Positions 1 through 9,289 of a stretch of 64,000 bases of DNA are shown in pieces. The notes beneath the pieces are model-generated. The model saw nothing but the letters and a program-made list of their open reading frames with translations, did not search any database and had not been told where the DNA came from. The stretch spans positions 207,490-271,489 of the forward strand of contig PNAG01000028.1 of assembly GCA_003169845.1 (NCBI GenBank), written 5' to 3'. Both the position numbers and the translations under genes were made by a program. Positions within the stretch are counted from its first letter, which is position 1, and each line of letters opens with the position of its first letter. Source of the stretch: Candidatus Dormiibacterota bacterium. Lineage in GTDB: Bacteria; Chloroflexota; Dormibacteria; Dormibacterales; Dormibacteraceae.

Positions 1-1
1 G

Positions 2-937
2 CTCGAGGTCTGGCGCGTGCCAGCCAACGTGCTCGAGCAGGCCCAGGACGATGCCACGGTGGTGGCGATCCGGGACATGGAGCGCGCGGGCATCGACATC
101 ATCACGGACGGCGAGGTGCGACGAGAGAGCTACTCGAATCGTTTCGCCACCGCGCTCGAAGGCATGGACCTGGACAACCCGGGCACCGCCCTGGATCGCA
201 CCGGCCACCCCAACCCGGTGCCCCGGGTCGTCGGCCCGATCCGGCGCATTCGCCCGGTCGAGGTGCGCGACGTGACGTTCCTACGCGCGAACACCGACCG
301 CCCGATCAAGGCGACCCTGCCCGGTCCTTTCACCATGTCGCAGCAGGCGCAGGACGACCACTACCACGACGAAGAGGCTCTCGCGATGGCGCTGGCTGAA
401 GCGGTCAACGCCGAGGTGCGCGACCTTTTCGCCGCGGGCGCCGACGTGGTGCAGCTTGACGAGCCCTACCTGCAGGCGCGGTCAGAGAAGGCAGAGCGCT
501 TCGCGATCAAGGCCATCAACCGCGCGCTGGAGGGAATCACGGGCACCACGGCGCTGCACACGTGCTTTGGTTATGCGCACATCGTGCACTCGCGGCCGAA
601 CGGCTATCCATTCCTGGAGCAGCTCGCGGAGGTGTCCGCGAACCAGATCTCGCTCGAGTCGGCACAGCAGAAGGTCGACCTGTCGGTGCTGAGATCGCTG
701 CGCGACAAGACGCTGATCGTCGGGGTCATCGACCTCGCCGACGAGAGTCCTGTCGAGGATGTGGAGACCATCGCGGTCAGAATTCGCAACGCGCTGGAGT
801 TCGTCGACGCCGGCAGGCTGATCCTCGCCCCCGACTGCGGCATGAAGTACCTGCCGCGCCGGAAAGCGTTCGAAAAGCTGGCGGTCCTGGCGCGAGCGGC
901 GGCGAAGGTCCGGGCGGAGATTGGCGGAGGCGGATGA
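2..937 (+). CDS. MetE-like methionine synthase family protein, 5' truncated by window edge
   Basis: The frame is open from base 2, so the GTG at 17 is probably internal and the N-terminus lies outside the window. The protein resembles the C-terminal barrel of cobalamin-independent methionine synthase, which transfers a methyl group to a thiol held on zinc. Candidate zinc ligands are visible in the family order: His and Cys in LHTCFG, Glu in ISLESAQQ and Cys in APDCGMKYLP. The early DGEVRRESY segment is also typical. Total length would fit the short, single-barrel MetE paralogues (about 340-380 aa) and not full MetE (about 750 aa), so the substrate may not be homocysteine. Family assignment is strong; the exact reaction is inferred. 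Confidence 0.85.
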   Translation, partial: LEVWRVPANVLEQAQDDATVVAIRDMERAGIDIITDGEVRRESYSNRFATALEGMDLDNPGTALDRTGHPNPVPRVVGPIRRIRPVEVRDVTFLRANTDRPIKATLPGPFTMSQQAQDDHYHDEEALAMALAEAVNAEVRDLFAAGADVVQLDEPYLQARSEKAERFAIKAINRALEGITGTTALHTCFGYAHIVHSRPNGYPFLEQLAEVSANQISLESAQQKVDLSVLRSLRDKTLIVGVIDLADESPVEDVETIAVRIRNALEFVDAGRLILAPDCGMKYLPRRKAFEKLAVLARAAAKVRAEIGGGG

Positions 938-959
938 TTTCTCGATCCGGCCTGTTCGA

Positions 960-1370
960 TCACCTTGTAAGCCACTGCCTCGCTTCCTCGGGCGTCGCAA
1001 AGTAAGCAACCTCGAGCGCGTTGGCGGCGACCTTGCCGAGGCTGTCCTTGAGGTTCAACTCCGCCAGCACGCTCGACGGCACCACCACCGCAAACCGCTT
1101 CAGGCCCGCCGCCAGCGCCCGAGGTAGCCATTCCTGGTTGCCTCGATCCTGGTCCGCGGGGTTGAGCACCTTCTGCCGCCGGCAGTCGGCGAGCACCCGG
1201 GAGCTTCGGTGCTTCCGCAAGGCAGTGATCTCGGCCTCCAGGAGTGCAGAAAACTCGCTGGAGTTGGCCCAGCCCTCCCATTCGACAAGGACGACCTGAG
1301 CCTCCTCGTCCCATCTGACGGAGGCAACGCCGGGGGTGTTGAAGTAGACGCTGGCGGCAGCCGGGTCCAT
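960..1370 (-). CDS. SpoIIAA/STAS-like domain protein (hypothetical)
   Basis: A 136-aa soluble protein starting at ATG (MDPAAASVYF). The pattern of an early beta-hairpin (VASVRWDEEAQVVLVEWEG), an acidic helix (FSALLEAEITALRKH), a strand with VLADCRR, and a late strand FAVVVPSSVLAE followed by FATPEEARQWL matches the small SpoIIAA-like/STAS fold proteins of unknown role. The FATPEEARQWL ending is common in that family. It lies 3' of the HEISE gene but beyond a strong terminator hairpin, so it probably has its own promoter or depends on read-through. No catalytic motif is visible. Function is unknown. Confidence 0.7.
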   Translation of the reverse strand: MDPAAASVYFNTPGVASVRWDEEAQVVLVEWEGWANSSEFSALLEAEITALRKHRSSRVLADCRRQKVLNPADQDRGNQEWLPRALAAGLKRFAVVVPSSVLAELNLKDSLGKVAANALEVAYFATPEEARQWLTR

Positions 1371-1385
1371 GCCACGCCCAAGAAT

Positions 1386-1416
1386 AAGAGAGGCCCGGAG
1401 TGCCCGGGCCTCTCTT
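1386..1416 (-). terminator. Intrinsic terminator after the HEISE protein gene
   Basis: A perfect 13-bp inverted repeat (AAGAGAGGCCCGG / CCGGGCCTCTCTT) with a 5-nt loop starts 24 nt past the stop codon of the upstream minus-strand gene. On the minus strand it is followed by a T-rich stretch (ATTCTT). It separates the secreted protein gene from the STAS-like gene. Confidence 0.8.
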
Positions 1417-1439
1417 CGGTTATGCGAGTTGTGTCGGGC

Positions 1440-2771
1440 TCAGCAGCCGGTGGCCGGCTGGCGGAAACCCGGGAACGGGTTGAGGTCGCCCATCAGGGTG
1501 TAGCGGCCGATGTTGGCCGACGGGCTCTGAGTAGGCTCGGACACGTTGTTCGGAGCGGTACGCATGAACCAGGGAAGGTAGGCCTCGTCTTCGGGGTGGT
1601 AGTACCCGTCGGCGCTCTGGCTGCCGTTCGGGTTCGGTCCCTGCTCGAAGCCGTTGGTGCCCATGGCGAAGCCGATCGCGACTACCGGGTCGCCCGTCTC
1701 GAGGATACCGGTGCACCCGTACTGAGGTGCTGTGGGCGTGAGCCACGGCTCAACGAGGTTGTTCACGAAGGGGTCGTCCGCCCACTCCGAGATCTCGTGG
1801 GTCAGGGCGTGGATGTCCTGCAGCGCCCAGTCGGTGCCCCCGTTCGGCCGGGAATACACACCCGGCTGGACCCATGAGGCCCACGCGAAGGTTTGCACCT
1901 TGGCGTTGCCGTTGCTGTTGTTGCTGCCGTTGCCACGACCCGACGCGCGAGTGCCGTGAAAGCCGATGACGCAGCAGTTGAGGATGTTCGGGCCGATGTG
2001 AAGCAGGACGTTGTCCGTGAGGTAGATCGGCAGGTGAGTTGGGTCAGCGCTGCTCTCCAGATTCTGGATCTGTGCTGACCACCAGGTGATGTTGATGTCC
2101 GCAAAGATGACTCCGCGGCCACTTTGAAGCAGCGTCCCCTGGTTGCTGGGAACATCGATCGTCACCGCGGGCAAGACGTTCGGGTGCAGGATCAGATGGA
2201 AGCCGCTCGAGCCGGTTTTGTTGAACTGCGCACGCATCGTCGCGTCCTGGAGCTGCAGCTGATTGCCGGCGTCACCCTGGGAAAGAGCGCCGCCTGGGCC
2301 GCGAACCAGCGTCCCCGCAGCCGGAGCAGTTGCCGTCGCTGCGGTAGCGGCGGGCGTCGTTCCGTAGTCGTTGTTGGCGAACTGCGGCGAAGCCAGCGTC
2401 GCATCCAGCACGTTGTTGCCGCTGAAGGTGCGGCCCGCGACGTTCACGACGATTGGCGTGATGTCGGCCTGGATCGTCGCCGAGCACGCGGAGCCGGTGC
2501 AGTTGTTCGGGTCGGCCCCGACCATGTTGTAGCCATACGTGACGCCGTTGTGCGGATCGAGCGTCGAGCCGGACCAGTGCGCGACGGTGCGGTCGGTCGT
2601 CAGCGGCGAAGCCCCCCCGCCGATCGTGGTCGACATCGCCTGTAGCGTCGAGTCGTCGATGACCTGGATCGAGGACGAGGAGCCGGCGGCAACGCTGACC
2701 GAGGCCGCTACGAGGGCCACGGCCGACGCGGCCATGGCAACGACTGAAAACCGGACAGGACGAACCGACAT
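1440..2771 (-). CDS. Secreted protein with HEISE zincin-like motif, function unknown
   Basis: The ATG at 2771 (MSVRPVRFSV) is preferred over the upstream GTG because GAGAGG lies 9 nt before it. Residues 1-32 form a signal peptide ending around VSVAAGSSSS. The mature part, about 410 aa, is rich in Asn, Thr and Gly. It contains HALTHEISEWADDPF near residue 325, followed by NGFEQGPNPNG and a C-terminal Cys. His-Glu in a helix near the C-terminal third suggests a metallopeptidase-like site, but the canonical HExxH is absent (HEISE). Similar HEIxEWxxDP stretches occur in uncharacterised secreted bacterial proteins. Role is unknown; secretion is well supported. Confidence 0.75.
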   Translation of the reverse strand: MSVRPVRFSVVAMAASAVALVAASVSVAAGSSSSIQVIDDSTLQAMSTTIGGGASPLTTDRTVAHWSGSTLDPHNGVTYGYNMVGADPNNCTGSACSATIQADITPIVVNVAGRTFSGNNVLDATLASPQFANNDYGTTPAATAATATAPAAGTLVRGPGGALSQGDAGNQLQLQDATMRAQFNKTGSSGFHLILHPNVLPAVTIDVPSNQGTLLQSGRGVIFADINITWWSAQIQNLESSADPTHLPIYLTDNVLLHIGPNILNCCVIGFHGTRASGRGNGSNNSNGNAKVQTFAWASWVQPGVYSRPNGGTDWALQDIHALTHEISEWADDPFVNNLVEPWLTPTAPQYGCTGILETGDPVVAIGFAMGTNGFEQGPNPNGSQSADGYYHPEDEAYLPWFMRTAPNNVSEPTQSPSANIGRYTLMGDLNPFPGFRQPATGC

Positions 2772-3198
2772 TGGCCACACCCTCTCTTACAACCCCAGTT
2801 GACGGCACTCTCCGCCTCGCGGCGGCTTAACCAAATGGTAATCCGGGCCCTGAAGAGACAGTGCAAATTAACGTGAATTGGCCGGGGAGCCGGCCACCGG
2901 CACCTTTGTTCACCTCGCACGGGCCCGTGGTTGCCTTCCGGGAGCGTTCGAAGTCGCTGACCAAGCGATCCAGGGTCGGGCCAGGGGAACCGCCGCCCAG
3001 GCGCTGGGGAAAAACGAACCACCTTCAGCCCATGTTCACCCCTCCCTCTAATGTCCCTCGTGACCCATGTCCACATCTGGTTATGACTTCATTGCCGAGC
3101 TAAGATGGAATTTGAATAAACATTCGCTTTACAGTTGTAACAGCGTAATGGCCGAATTCCCAGCCGACCGAATGGTGTGTTGCCCTCGAGGGTAGACA
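2772..3198. other. Intergenic region, no gene seen
   Basis: This 427-bp divergent spacer lies between the secreted protein gene (minus) and the LuxR regulator (plus). It holds an AT-rich patch at about 3100-3150 (TTTGAATAAACATTCGC), unusual for the window, which is a plausible promoter or regulator-binding region for the regulator. No coding frame or stable RNA was recognised. A copy of the three-gene promoter module was looked for here and not found. Confidence 0.5.
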
Positions 3199-3903
3199 TT
3201 GACGACGCTGCGCAACTCTGAGCCCGATACCCAAGGCGAACCTGTAGCTCGCCGGGTCCAGGTCCTGATCGTCCAGGACCATCCTCTGCTGGCCTCAGCC
3301 ATCGCCAGGGTCCTTGAAGGACACTCCGACCTGGCCGTTTCGGGGGTGTCCGGCTCCGGAGCGGCCGCCGTCGAAGCCGTGTCACACCACCGGCCCGATG
3401 TCGTCCTGATGGATTTCCGGCTCCCGGACGTGACCGGACCGGCGGCGGCGCGCACGATCAAGGGCGCCCACCCGGACGCGGCGATCGTCTTCCACAGCGC
3501 CGACGAGTCGGAGACCGCACTACTTGACGCGATCGACGCCGGCGCAACCGCCTACTTGACCAAGGATGCAACCGCGGACCAGATCGTCGAAGCGGTTCGC
3601 AGAGCTTCCCTGGGCGAGGTGCTGATTCCCGTGGAGCTGTTCGCCCGCGCCATCGCGCGGCAGCGGGCGGTCGTGGTCAAGAAGCGGGAGCGGGAGCAGC
3701 TCCTCGCCGAGTTCACGCCACGGGAGCTGGACATATTGCACCTGCTGGCCGAAGGGCTCGACACGACGGCGATGGCAAGGCGGCTCGGAATCGCCCCCCA
3801 TACGGTCGAGTGGCACGTCCGCCACGTGATCGAAAAGCTCCAGGTCCACTCCAAGTTGCAGGCAGTCATCGCTGCTGCGCGCAAGGGGCTGATCGAGCTC
3901 TAG
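3199..3903 (+). CDS. NarL/LuxR-family response regulator (orphan)
   Basis: A 234-aa protein starting at TTG. Residues about 17-130 are a receiver domain: acidic pair region VQDH, phospho-acceptor Asp in VVLMDFRLPD, Thr/Ser position in IVFHSADE and Lys in AYLTKDAT. Residues about 165-230 are a LuxR-type helix-turn-helix (FTPRELDILHLLAEGL, then the recognition helix in APHTVEWHVRHVIEKL). It therefore binds DNA when phosphorylated. No kinase gene is adjacent, so its partner is encoded elsewhere or is one of the hybrid kinases downstream. It is separated from the next gene by promoter module A. Confidence 0.9.
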   Translation: MTTLRNSEPDTQGEPVARRVQVLIVQDHPLLASAIARVLEGHSDLAVSGVSGSGAAAVEAVSHHRPDVVLMDFRLPDVTGPAAARTIKGAHPDAAIVFHSADESETALLDAIDAGATAYLTKDATADQIVEAVRRASLGEVLIPVELFARAIARQRAVVVKKREREQLLAEFTPRELDILHLLAEGLDTTAMARRLGIAPHTVEWHVRHVIEKLQVHSKLQAVIAAARKGLIEL

Positions 3904-3918
3904 CCAGGTCCCCCCCGG

Positions 3919-3992
3919 CCATCCTCTTGCAGGGGTGGGCGGCCGGGTTGAAGCATGGCGACACCGCCTGACGACCGACGTAGTACGAAGGG
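3919..3992 (+). promoter_or_regulatory. Three-copy promoter/operator module, copy A
   Basis: A 45-nt block begins with an imperfect inverted repeat (CCATCCTCTTGCAGGGGTGG) and ends in CATGGCGACA. Exactly 29 nt follow before the GTG start of the lipoprotein gene, and CGTA sits at -14 to -11. The GGCGAC-N16-CGTA spacing is that of an ECF-sigma promoter, and CGTA is close enough to the start for a leaderless mRNA. Copies B and C share every spacing. Confidence 0.65.
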
Positions 3993-4469
3993 GTGACTGA
4001 GCGAAGGCAGCTGTTTTGGAGACGCCTGTCCAGGCGGACCGGGCTCGCATTTCTGGGCGTCCTCGCCGCCGCCGCATGCGGCGGAGGAACAGCCACCAAC
4101 ACAGCAACGACTTCAGCAGCCATCAACTTCACGATGACCGCTCAAAACGACAGCAAGGTGTCCGGCACAGGACAGATCGTCAAGGGGGCCGGTTCATTCA
4201 CCGTCACGATCAAGCTCACCGGGCTGCCGCCTGGCTCGAGCCATGTGTCTCACGTTCATGCCGGAAGCTGCGCCGCTCCCGGCGGCATCGCGTATGCGCT
4301 GCAGGAGGTCATCGCCGACTCGTCGGGTGCCGCGACCACGACCAGCACCGTGCTGACCACTTACTCGATTCCGGCCTCGGGTTGGTATGTCAACGTCCAC
4401 CACGAGCCGGACTTCACCGAAGCCGGATACGCCCCAAGCGACTCATGCGGAGATCTCGCGGCAGCCTAG
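3993..4469 (+). CDS. Lipoprotein with CHRD-like domain
   Basis: A 158-aa protein starting at GTG. It has a basic N-terminus, one hydrophobic stretch and a lipobox ending LAAAAC, so it is predicted to be lipid-anchored outside the membrane. The remainder resembles CHRD/superoxide-dismutase-like beta domains: FTVTIKLTGLPPGSSHVSHVHAG with a His-x-His, a Cys pair (GSCAAPG ... DSCGDL) and WYVNVHHEPDF. Such His-rich motifs can bind metal, but no enzymatic activity can be inferred. It lies just upstream of the chemosensory operon and carries the same promoter module, so it may take part in the same response, for example as an extracytoplasmic sensor. Confidence 0.75.
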   Translation: MTERRQLFWRRLSRRTGLAFLGVLAAAACGGGTATNTATTSAAINFTMTAQNDSKVSGTGQIVKGAGSFTVTIKLTGLPPGSSHVSHVHAGSCAAPGGIAYALQEVIADSSGAATTTSTVLTTYSIPASGWYVNVHHEPDFTEAGYAPSDSCGDLAAA

Positions 4470-4505
4470 AGCGGAAAGAGCGGCCCTCCATCAAGCGCCC
4501 CCAAG

Positions 4506-4579
4506 CCATCCTCTTAGAGGGGTGGCGCGCAGTGCTCACCCATGGCGACAAAACAGGCCGTCCAGCGTACTAAAAGAGC
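4506..4579 (+). promoter_or_regulatory. Three-copy promoter/operator module, copy B
   Basis: The inverted repeat CCATCCTCTTAGAGGGGTGG, then GCGCGCAGTG, then CATGGCGACA makes a 45-nt block, followed by 29 nt to the ATG of the first MCP gene. CGTA is at -14 to -11. Compared with copy A, the first 20 and last 11 nt are nearly identical while the middle differs. Compared with copy C, the middle (GCGnnCAGTG) is conserved. Confidence 0.65.
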
Positions 4580-6532
4580 ATGCAGCTGAGGAGGGGGCCG
4601 CCTGGAGCCCTGACGCCCGTCGCCCACGTACCGGCGCTGCGCCTGGTGAAGTCACCGGCCGCAGTACCCACGCCCGCCGGTTGGAGAGCATGGAGGCCGC
4701 TCATCGGCTACACCCTTCGCGTCGTGGCCGGGATCATGCTGGTGTCGATTCCGCTGTCGATCATCCTCGGGCTCGTGATCTCCAACTGGAGCGCGCAGAC
4801 CAGCATCAATCAGACGAAAGCCCGTGCGGAGGCGACCGCCGAGAGTGCCGCCGTCCGGATCGACGACTGGGTTTCCGAGCGCCAGGCCGAGCTCCGTACC
4901 CTGGCCGAGGCTCAAGCCGGCATCCTTGCGACGCCTGGCCTTCAACCCGAGCTGGTCGCCGCTGCCCCGTCGCATCCTGCGTTCGAGGCCCTCCAGATCT
5001 TCGACGCGAAAGCCAACGTGGTCGCGTCGTCGCAACCGGGCGTCGTGATCTCGCCGACGCCGTCGGGCTTGACGTTCGCCAACAGCCTCAGCGTCGAGAC
5101 GCTTGGGCCGATTCAGATCGGCGGCGACGGGGTCGAGTGGTTCATGACTGCACCGATCCTGGGCCGTGACGAGCTCCCTCAAGGCGTGGTGGCAGGGGAC
5201 CTCAACGTCACCACCATCGAAACGCTGCTCAACCCATACGGCCGGGACGTCGTCATCGGCCTGGACCAGGAGACTCACATCGTCAACGCTGCGCACCTGC
5301 TGGTCTACAGCTCGGATTGGACTTCGCTCCCCGACGATAGCGCCGCATTCGCCAAGGGCTCCCTGAAGACTCCCGCCGAGGCCGCCGTTTACGACCAGGC
5401 AATCACGGTCGGCGCCGGCGCCGCCGAGATCGTCGACTATCGAGGCCACCACGTCCTGGCCGGCTATCAACCGATTCCAACTCTCGGCTGGGTGGTCGTC
5501 GCATCGGTGGAAACGTCGACCGCGCTGGCGCCGGTGCAGCAGCAGGAAGTCCGGACGTCGCTGCTGCAGGTTCTGAGCACACTCCTGCTGATTGGATTCG
5601 CCATCGTGCTGGCCATCCTCATGACGCGACCGATCGTCACCCTCTCCCGCGCCGCGGCCAGGGTCGAGGCCGGCGATCTGTCCGTCCGAGTCAACCTGTC
5701 CGGGGGCGCGGAGGTCCGCCGCCTCGGCGACACGTTCAACGCCATGATCGAGCGCCTGAGTGCGGTCTTGCTGCGCCTCCGAGGCGAGGTCACCGAATCA
5801 GCCGGCAAGCTCGCCTCTGCCGCAGAGCAGCTGGCCTCCGCGACCCTCGAGCAGACGACCGCGGCCACTGCGACGTCGGCCAGCATGGAAGAGGTTGCGC
5901 GAACCTCTTCTGCGATCGCCGACACCGTGGACCGGGTCGCGATCCAGGCCGCCGAGGTGCAGACCAACCTGGAGCTCGCTCAAACCGACCTCAAAACCTC
6001 CGGCGACCGCACCCTCGCCCTGGCTGGGCGCGTAAACGAGATCGAAGGCATCCTCGAGCTCATCAACGACATCGCCGACCAGACGAACCTGCTCGCCCTC
6101 AACGCCGCCATCGAGGCGGCGCGCGCCGGCGACGCAGGTCGTGGTTTCGCGGTCGTTGCCGACGAGGTGCGCAGGCTGGCGGAGCGATCCAAGGCGGCCG
6201 CCGCACAGATCGCCAAGCTCGTGGAAGGCGCACAGGCGCAGAGCGCCGAGACGGTCATGGCGCTGGAGAAGGGGGTCAAACAGATGGAGCGCGGGCTGAA
6301 GATGATGCAGGCCATGACTGAGGTCAGCGGCCAGGTGCAGGTCGCGAGCCAGCAGCAGCGCAGCTCCACCGAACAGGTCGTGCTCGCCATCGAGCACATC
6401 GCCGAGGGCAGCAGGTCGGTGGCGGTCACCGCCCAGGAAATCGCTTCGGCCGCGGCACGGCAGGGCGCCCTTGCGGCCGACCTCGCCGGCTCGGGCTGGG
6501 AAAGCTTGATCGAGGACGACCGTGGAGCTTAA
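4580..6532 (+). CDS. Methyl-accepting chemotaxis protein with extracytoplasmic Cache domain
   Basis: A 650-aa transmembrane receptor. A cytoplasmic N-tail precedes TM1 at about residues 49-71 ([18 protein letters not shown]). An extracytoplasmic dCache-like domain spans about 80-325, ending [17 protein letters not shown]2 lies at about 330-352, HAMP at about 353-405 ([21 protein letters not shown]), and a coiled-coil signalling domain at 410-640. The conserved hairpin tip is intact ([20 protein letters not shown], then [16 protein letters not shown]) and binds CheA/CheW. It is the only receptor of the three in this operon with a real ligand-binding domain. Its start fits promoter module B exactly. 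Its 3' end overlaps the next MCP gene by 11 nt. Confidence 0.93.
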   Translation: MQLRRGPPGALTPVAHVPALRLVKSPAAVPTPAGWRAWRPLIGYTLRVVAGIMLVSIPLSIILGLVISNWSAQTSINQTKARAEATAESAAVRIDDWVSERQAELRTLAEAQAGILATPGLQPELVAAAPSHPAFEALQIFDAKANVVASSQPGVVISPTPSGLTFANSLSVETLGPIQIGGDGVEWFMTAPILGRDELPQGVVAGDLNVTTIETLLNPYGRDVVIGLDQETHIVNAAHLLVYSSDWTSLPDDSAAFAKGSLKTPAEAAVYDQAITVGAGAAEIVDYRGHHVLAGYQPIPTLGWVVVASVETSTALAPVQQQEVRTSLLQVLSTLLLIGFAIVLAILMTRPIVTLSRAAARVEAGDLSVRVNLSGGAEVRRLGDTFNAMIERLSAVLLRLRGEVTESAGKLASAAEQLASATLEQTTAATATSASMEEVARTSSAIADTVDRVAIQAAEVQTNLELAQTDLKTSGDRTLALAGRVNEIEGILELINDIADQTNLLALNAAIEAARAGDAGRGFAVVADEVRRLAERSKAAAAQIAKLVEGAQAQSAETVMALEKGVKQMERGLKMMQAMTEVSGQVQVASQQQRSSTEQVVLAIEHIAEGSRSVAVTAQEIASAAARQGALAADLAGSGWESLIEDDRGA

Positions 6533-7715
6533 GAAACCGGAGCTCGTACCCGTCGTCCTCAGCACGCCTTCGACCGTGCCTGTGTTGAGAGTTGTCGCCG
6601 CCGATCCGGAGGCTGTGCTTGACGGCCGCCCTTATGCCAGGGCGTGGAACACCTTTTTCGCGAGGATGCTGGTGAGTCTGCTCGGGGTGGCGCTCCCGTT
6701 CTTCATCATCGCCGGCCTGGTCCCTAACTTTCTCGGGCAATGGGGGGTTGGGCCGCAGGTCCTTGCCATCGTCCTTCTGATCGGGGTCACCGGTTTGACC
6801 GCGCGCCTCATGATCCGCCCTGTCGCAGCTCTCGCGCGAGCGGTCGCCCGAGCGCAGACAGGTGACATGACAGTTCGTGTCGTACCCGGCGGCAGCGATG
6901 AGATGCGCTTGCTGGGTCTCGCGTTCAACTCCATGCAGAGCCTCGCCGGCATGCAGGTCCGGATTCGCGGCGAGGTCGCCGGTGCCGCCGTTCAGCTCGC
7001 CGAGGCAGCACAACAGCTTGCCGCCGCAACCCGGGAGCAGATGGCCGCCGCGAGCACGACCTCGGCCACCATGGAGGAGCTGGCCCGAAGCGCCGTCTCG
7101 ATCGCCGAAACCACAGCCGGCGTGACCGGCCAGGTCACCGATGTGCGGGCCCGGATCGCGAGCGCGCTAACCGAGCTGCAGGCAGCCGGCGAACGTGTGC
7201 AGTCGTTGTCGCAACGGGTCGGCGAGATCGAGGGGATCCTCGTCCTCATCAACGACATCGCCGATGAGACCAACCTGCTGGCGCTGAACGCGGCGATCGA
7301 GGCTGCTCGCGCCGGCGAGTCAGGCCGCGGATTCGCCGTCGTCGCCGACGAAGTCCGCCGCCTGGCCGAGCGATCCAAGGCCGCCGCGGCACAGATCGGC
7401 ACCCTGGTCGGGGACGCCCAAACGCAGGCTCGCTCGACAGTCACCGCGGTCGAAGACCGTCGCGGCCAGATGGAGCTTTGGCTCGCGATGATGATCAAGG
7501 TCGCGGACGCAAGCGGCCGGGTGCAGCTCGCCACGCAGGACCAGCGTTCGGCTGTCGAGCAGGCCGTGGGGGCGATCGAGGAGATCGCCATCAGCAGCCG
7601 GTCCGTCTCCAAGACCGCCCAGGAGATCGCGCTTGCGGCCACGCGACAGGGCGATCTCGCAGCCGAGCTCGCGAGCTCGCCGAACGGGATCGGGGAGACG
7701 GTACATGGTGAATAG
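6522..7715 (+). CDS. Methyl-accepting chemotaxis protein without extracytoplasmic sensor domain
   Basis: A 397-aa protein starting at GTG, overlapping the upstream MCP by 11 nt. Two closely spaced hydrophobic segments (about 45-95) form a hairpin with almost no loop, followed directly by HAMP ([21 protein letters not shown]) and the signalling coiled coil. The tip reads [20 protein letters not shown], with Glu where the neighbour has Gln. Lacking an outside domain, it may sense the membrane or cytoplasm, or act as a co-receptor inside the MCP/CheA/CheW array. Gene order and overlap indicate translational coupling. Confidence 0.9.
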   Translation: MELKKPELVPVVLSTPSTVPVLRVVAADPEAVLDGRPYARAWNTFFARMLVSLLGVALPFFIIAGLVPNFLGQWGVGPQVLAIVLLIGVTGLTARLMIRPVAALARAVARAQTGDMTVRVVPGGSDEMRLLGLAFNSMQSLAGMQVRIRGEVAGAAVQLAEAAQQLAAATREQMAAASTTSATMEELARSAVSIAETTAGVTGQVTDVRARIASALTELQAAGERVQSLSQRVGEIEGILVLINDIADETNLLALNAAIEAARAGESGRGFAVVADEVRRLAERSKAAAAQIGTLVGDAQTQARSTVTAVEDRRGQMELWLAMMIKVADASGRVQLATQDQRSAVEQAVGAIEEIAISSRSVSKTAQEIALAATRQGDLAAELASSPNGIGETVHGE

Positions 7716-8865
7716 GCTGCCGCCCGAAATCGACTTCCCGTACCAGGCGGCGACCAACCTTCGCGTGTTGAAGCTCCCGGTTGCCGATCCGCGACCAGAT
7801 TCCGGCGGGGTCCCGGGCCGCAAGCCCTTGGACAGCTTTTTCGCGCGGATGCTCCTCAGCTCGCTCGCGGTCGCTCTGCCTTTCTTCGTTCTTGCAGCCT
7901 TCTTGAACCTCGCCCAGCGGGGCCTTGGAACCGAGTTGACCGCCGCCCTCGTTCTCATCGGATTGCTTGCGCTGGTGACATGGTGGACAGCTCGACCGGT
8001 GGCCGCGCTGTCGCGAGCGGCGAGCGCCGTGGAGTCGGGAGACCTCTTTTCGCCTGCGATGGGGGGAGGTGGCGGAGAGACGCGCCGGCTGGCCGGGACG
8101 TTCAACATGCTCGTCGACAGCTTCGCCGCGGACCGCCCAGGTTTGCGCCGCGAGAGGGCCGAGACGGACAGCAGAATTGCCGTGTGGGCCAGCCAACTCG
8201 CGGCTGCAACCGTGGAGCAATCTGATGCCACCGCCCGCACCTTCGCCTCCCTGGAGGTCCTCGTTCGCGATTCCGCCGCGGTTACGGGAGCGGTGAGGGC
8301 TGTAGTCGCACAGGTCGGCGAGCTGCATTCCAACATCCAGCGCGCTCAGACCGACCTGCAGGCCTCGAGCGATCGCACGCAGGCGAACGCGCGGCGCGTC
8401 GACGCGATCCAGGCGGTGATCGAGCTCCTGAACGACATCGCGGACCAGACGGCCCTGCTTGCGCTCAACGCCGCGATCGAAGCTGCTCGCGCCGGAGATT
8501 CCGGACGAGGCTTCGCGGTGGTCGCCGACGAGGTGCGCCGCCTGGCTGAGCGTTCCAAAGCGGCGGCGGGAGAGATCTCCAAGCTCGCCGAAGGCGCGCA
8601 GACCACCAGTGCCGAGGCGGTCGTCGCGATCGAGCGCCGCGGTCAGCAGCTGGACCGTTGGATGGGCTTGACCCAGGCCATGGCCGACCTGAGCGCAAAG
8701 GTCGAGCCGGCGGTGACGCAACACCGCCTCGACGCGGAGAACGTGGAGCTCGCCGTCCAGGTCGCCGCGCAGAAGAGTCACGCGGTGAAGGTTGCTTCGG
8801 AGGAGCTCACCGCGGCCGCGGCGGCCAACAGGGTGCTCGTGGTGGAGCGAGAGCTCAGCCAATGA
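7705..8865 (+). CDS. Methyl-accepting chemotaxis protein without extracytoplasmic sensor domain
   Basis: The ORF is open from 7633, but ATG at 7705 ([10 protein letters not shown]) is chosen because it gives an 11-nt overlap with the upstream MCP, identical to the previous junction. The 386-aa product has a two-helix membrane hairpin (about 38-85), a HAMP-like segment containing a Gly-rich insertion ([13 protein letters not shown]), and a signalling domain. The tip is somewhat divergent, [20 protein letters not shown], with Ala replacing the usual Asn of QTNLL. The end of the coiled coil is also less conserved. It is probably a paralogue of the preceding gene that diverged as an array partner. 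Confidence 0.88.
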   Translation: MVNRLPPEIDFPYQAATNLRVLKLPVADPRPDSGGVPGRKPLDSFFARMLLSSLAVALPFFVLAAFLNLAQRGLGTELTAALVLIGLLALVTWWTARPVAALSRAASAVESGDLFSPAMGGGGGETRRLAGTFNMLVDSFAADRPGLRRERAETDSRIAVWASQLAAATVEQSDATARTFASLEVLVRDSAAVTGAVRAVVAQVGELHSNIQRAQTDLQASSDRTQANARRVDAIQAVIELLNDIADQTALLALNAAIEAARAGDSGRGFAVVADEVRRLAERSKAAAGEISKLAEGAQTTSAEAVVAIERRGQQLDRWMGLTQAMADLSAKVEPAVTQHRLDAENVELAVQVAAQKSHAVKVASEELTAAAAANRVLVVERELSQ

Positions 8866-9272
8866 CACGCGTGCTCGTGATTGCGGCCAGCTCGGCGTAC
8901 TTCGCCGTTCCGATGGCAAGCGTGCACCAGGTCCTAAGGCACCCGTTGGTGACCCGCATACCCCTTGCGCCGCCCAGCCTCGTCGGCGTGGTGAACGTTC
9001 GCGGTGAGATCGTCCCACTGCTCGACACAGCTGTCCTGACGGGGACCGGCAGTCTCCACGAACCGCCATTCGCCGTGCTCGTGCGGAGCGGAGAGAACAT
9101 GGTCGCGCTGGGTGCGGAAGCATTGCCGATCGCCGCCGATTTCGAGGAGCCGGTTGGTGCAGGTGCTCAGCCGGGCGAGGTCGCGATCTACAGCGACGGC
9201 GGACGCCTGGTGGTGCTCATCGATGTGGAGGAGCTGGTGAAGAACCGGCTGGATTTGAAACGGGCGAGCTAG
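8862..9272 (+). CDS. cheW: CheW-like adaptor
   Basis: The track ORF starts earlier, but ATG at 8862 overlaps the MCP stop as ATGA and gives a 136-aa, single CheW domain. Typical features are the first strand [20 protein letters not shown], the loop [22 protein letters not shown] and the terminal [10 protein letters not shown]. It should bridge receptor tips to the CheA P5 domain at the membrane array. It is encoded between the receptors and CheA in the same operon. Its stop lies at the point where CheA homology begins in another frame. Confidence 0.9.
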   Translation: MTRVLVIAASSAYFAVPMASVHQVLRHPLVTRIPLAPPSLVGVVNVRGEIVPLLDTAVLTGTGSLHEPPFAVLVRSGENMVALGAEALPIAADFEEPVGAGAQPGEVAIYSDGGRLVVLIDVEELVKNRLDLKRAS

Positions 9273-9289
9273 AGGACGAGTTCCGACCC

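Noticed and set aside
1209-1877. 222-codon plus-strand ORF across the STAS-like and HEISE genes
   Set aside because: Spans a terminator and two opposite-strand genes; composition is shadow-like.
3957-3975. Sigma-54 promoter (TGGC...GC) in the repeated module
   Set aside because: The GG and GC elements are not at the required spacing in any copy and are not shared between copies.
3919-4579. Repeated blocks as a known riboswitch (c-di-GMP-I type) upstream of chemotaxis genes
   Set aside because: Conserved riboswitch core sequences are absent, and the fixed spacing of CGTA to the start codon fits a promoter better than an aptamer with expression platform.
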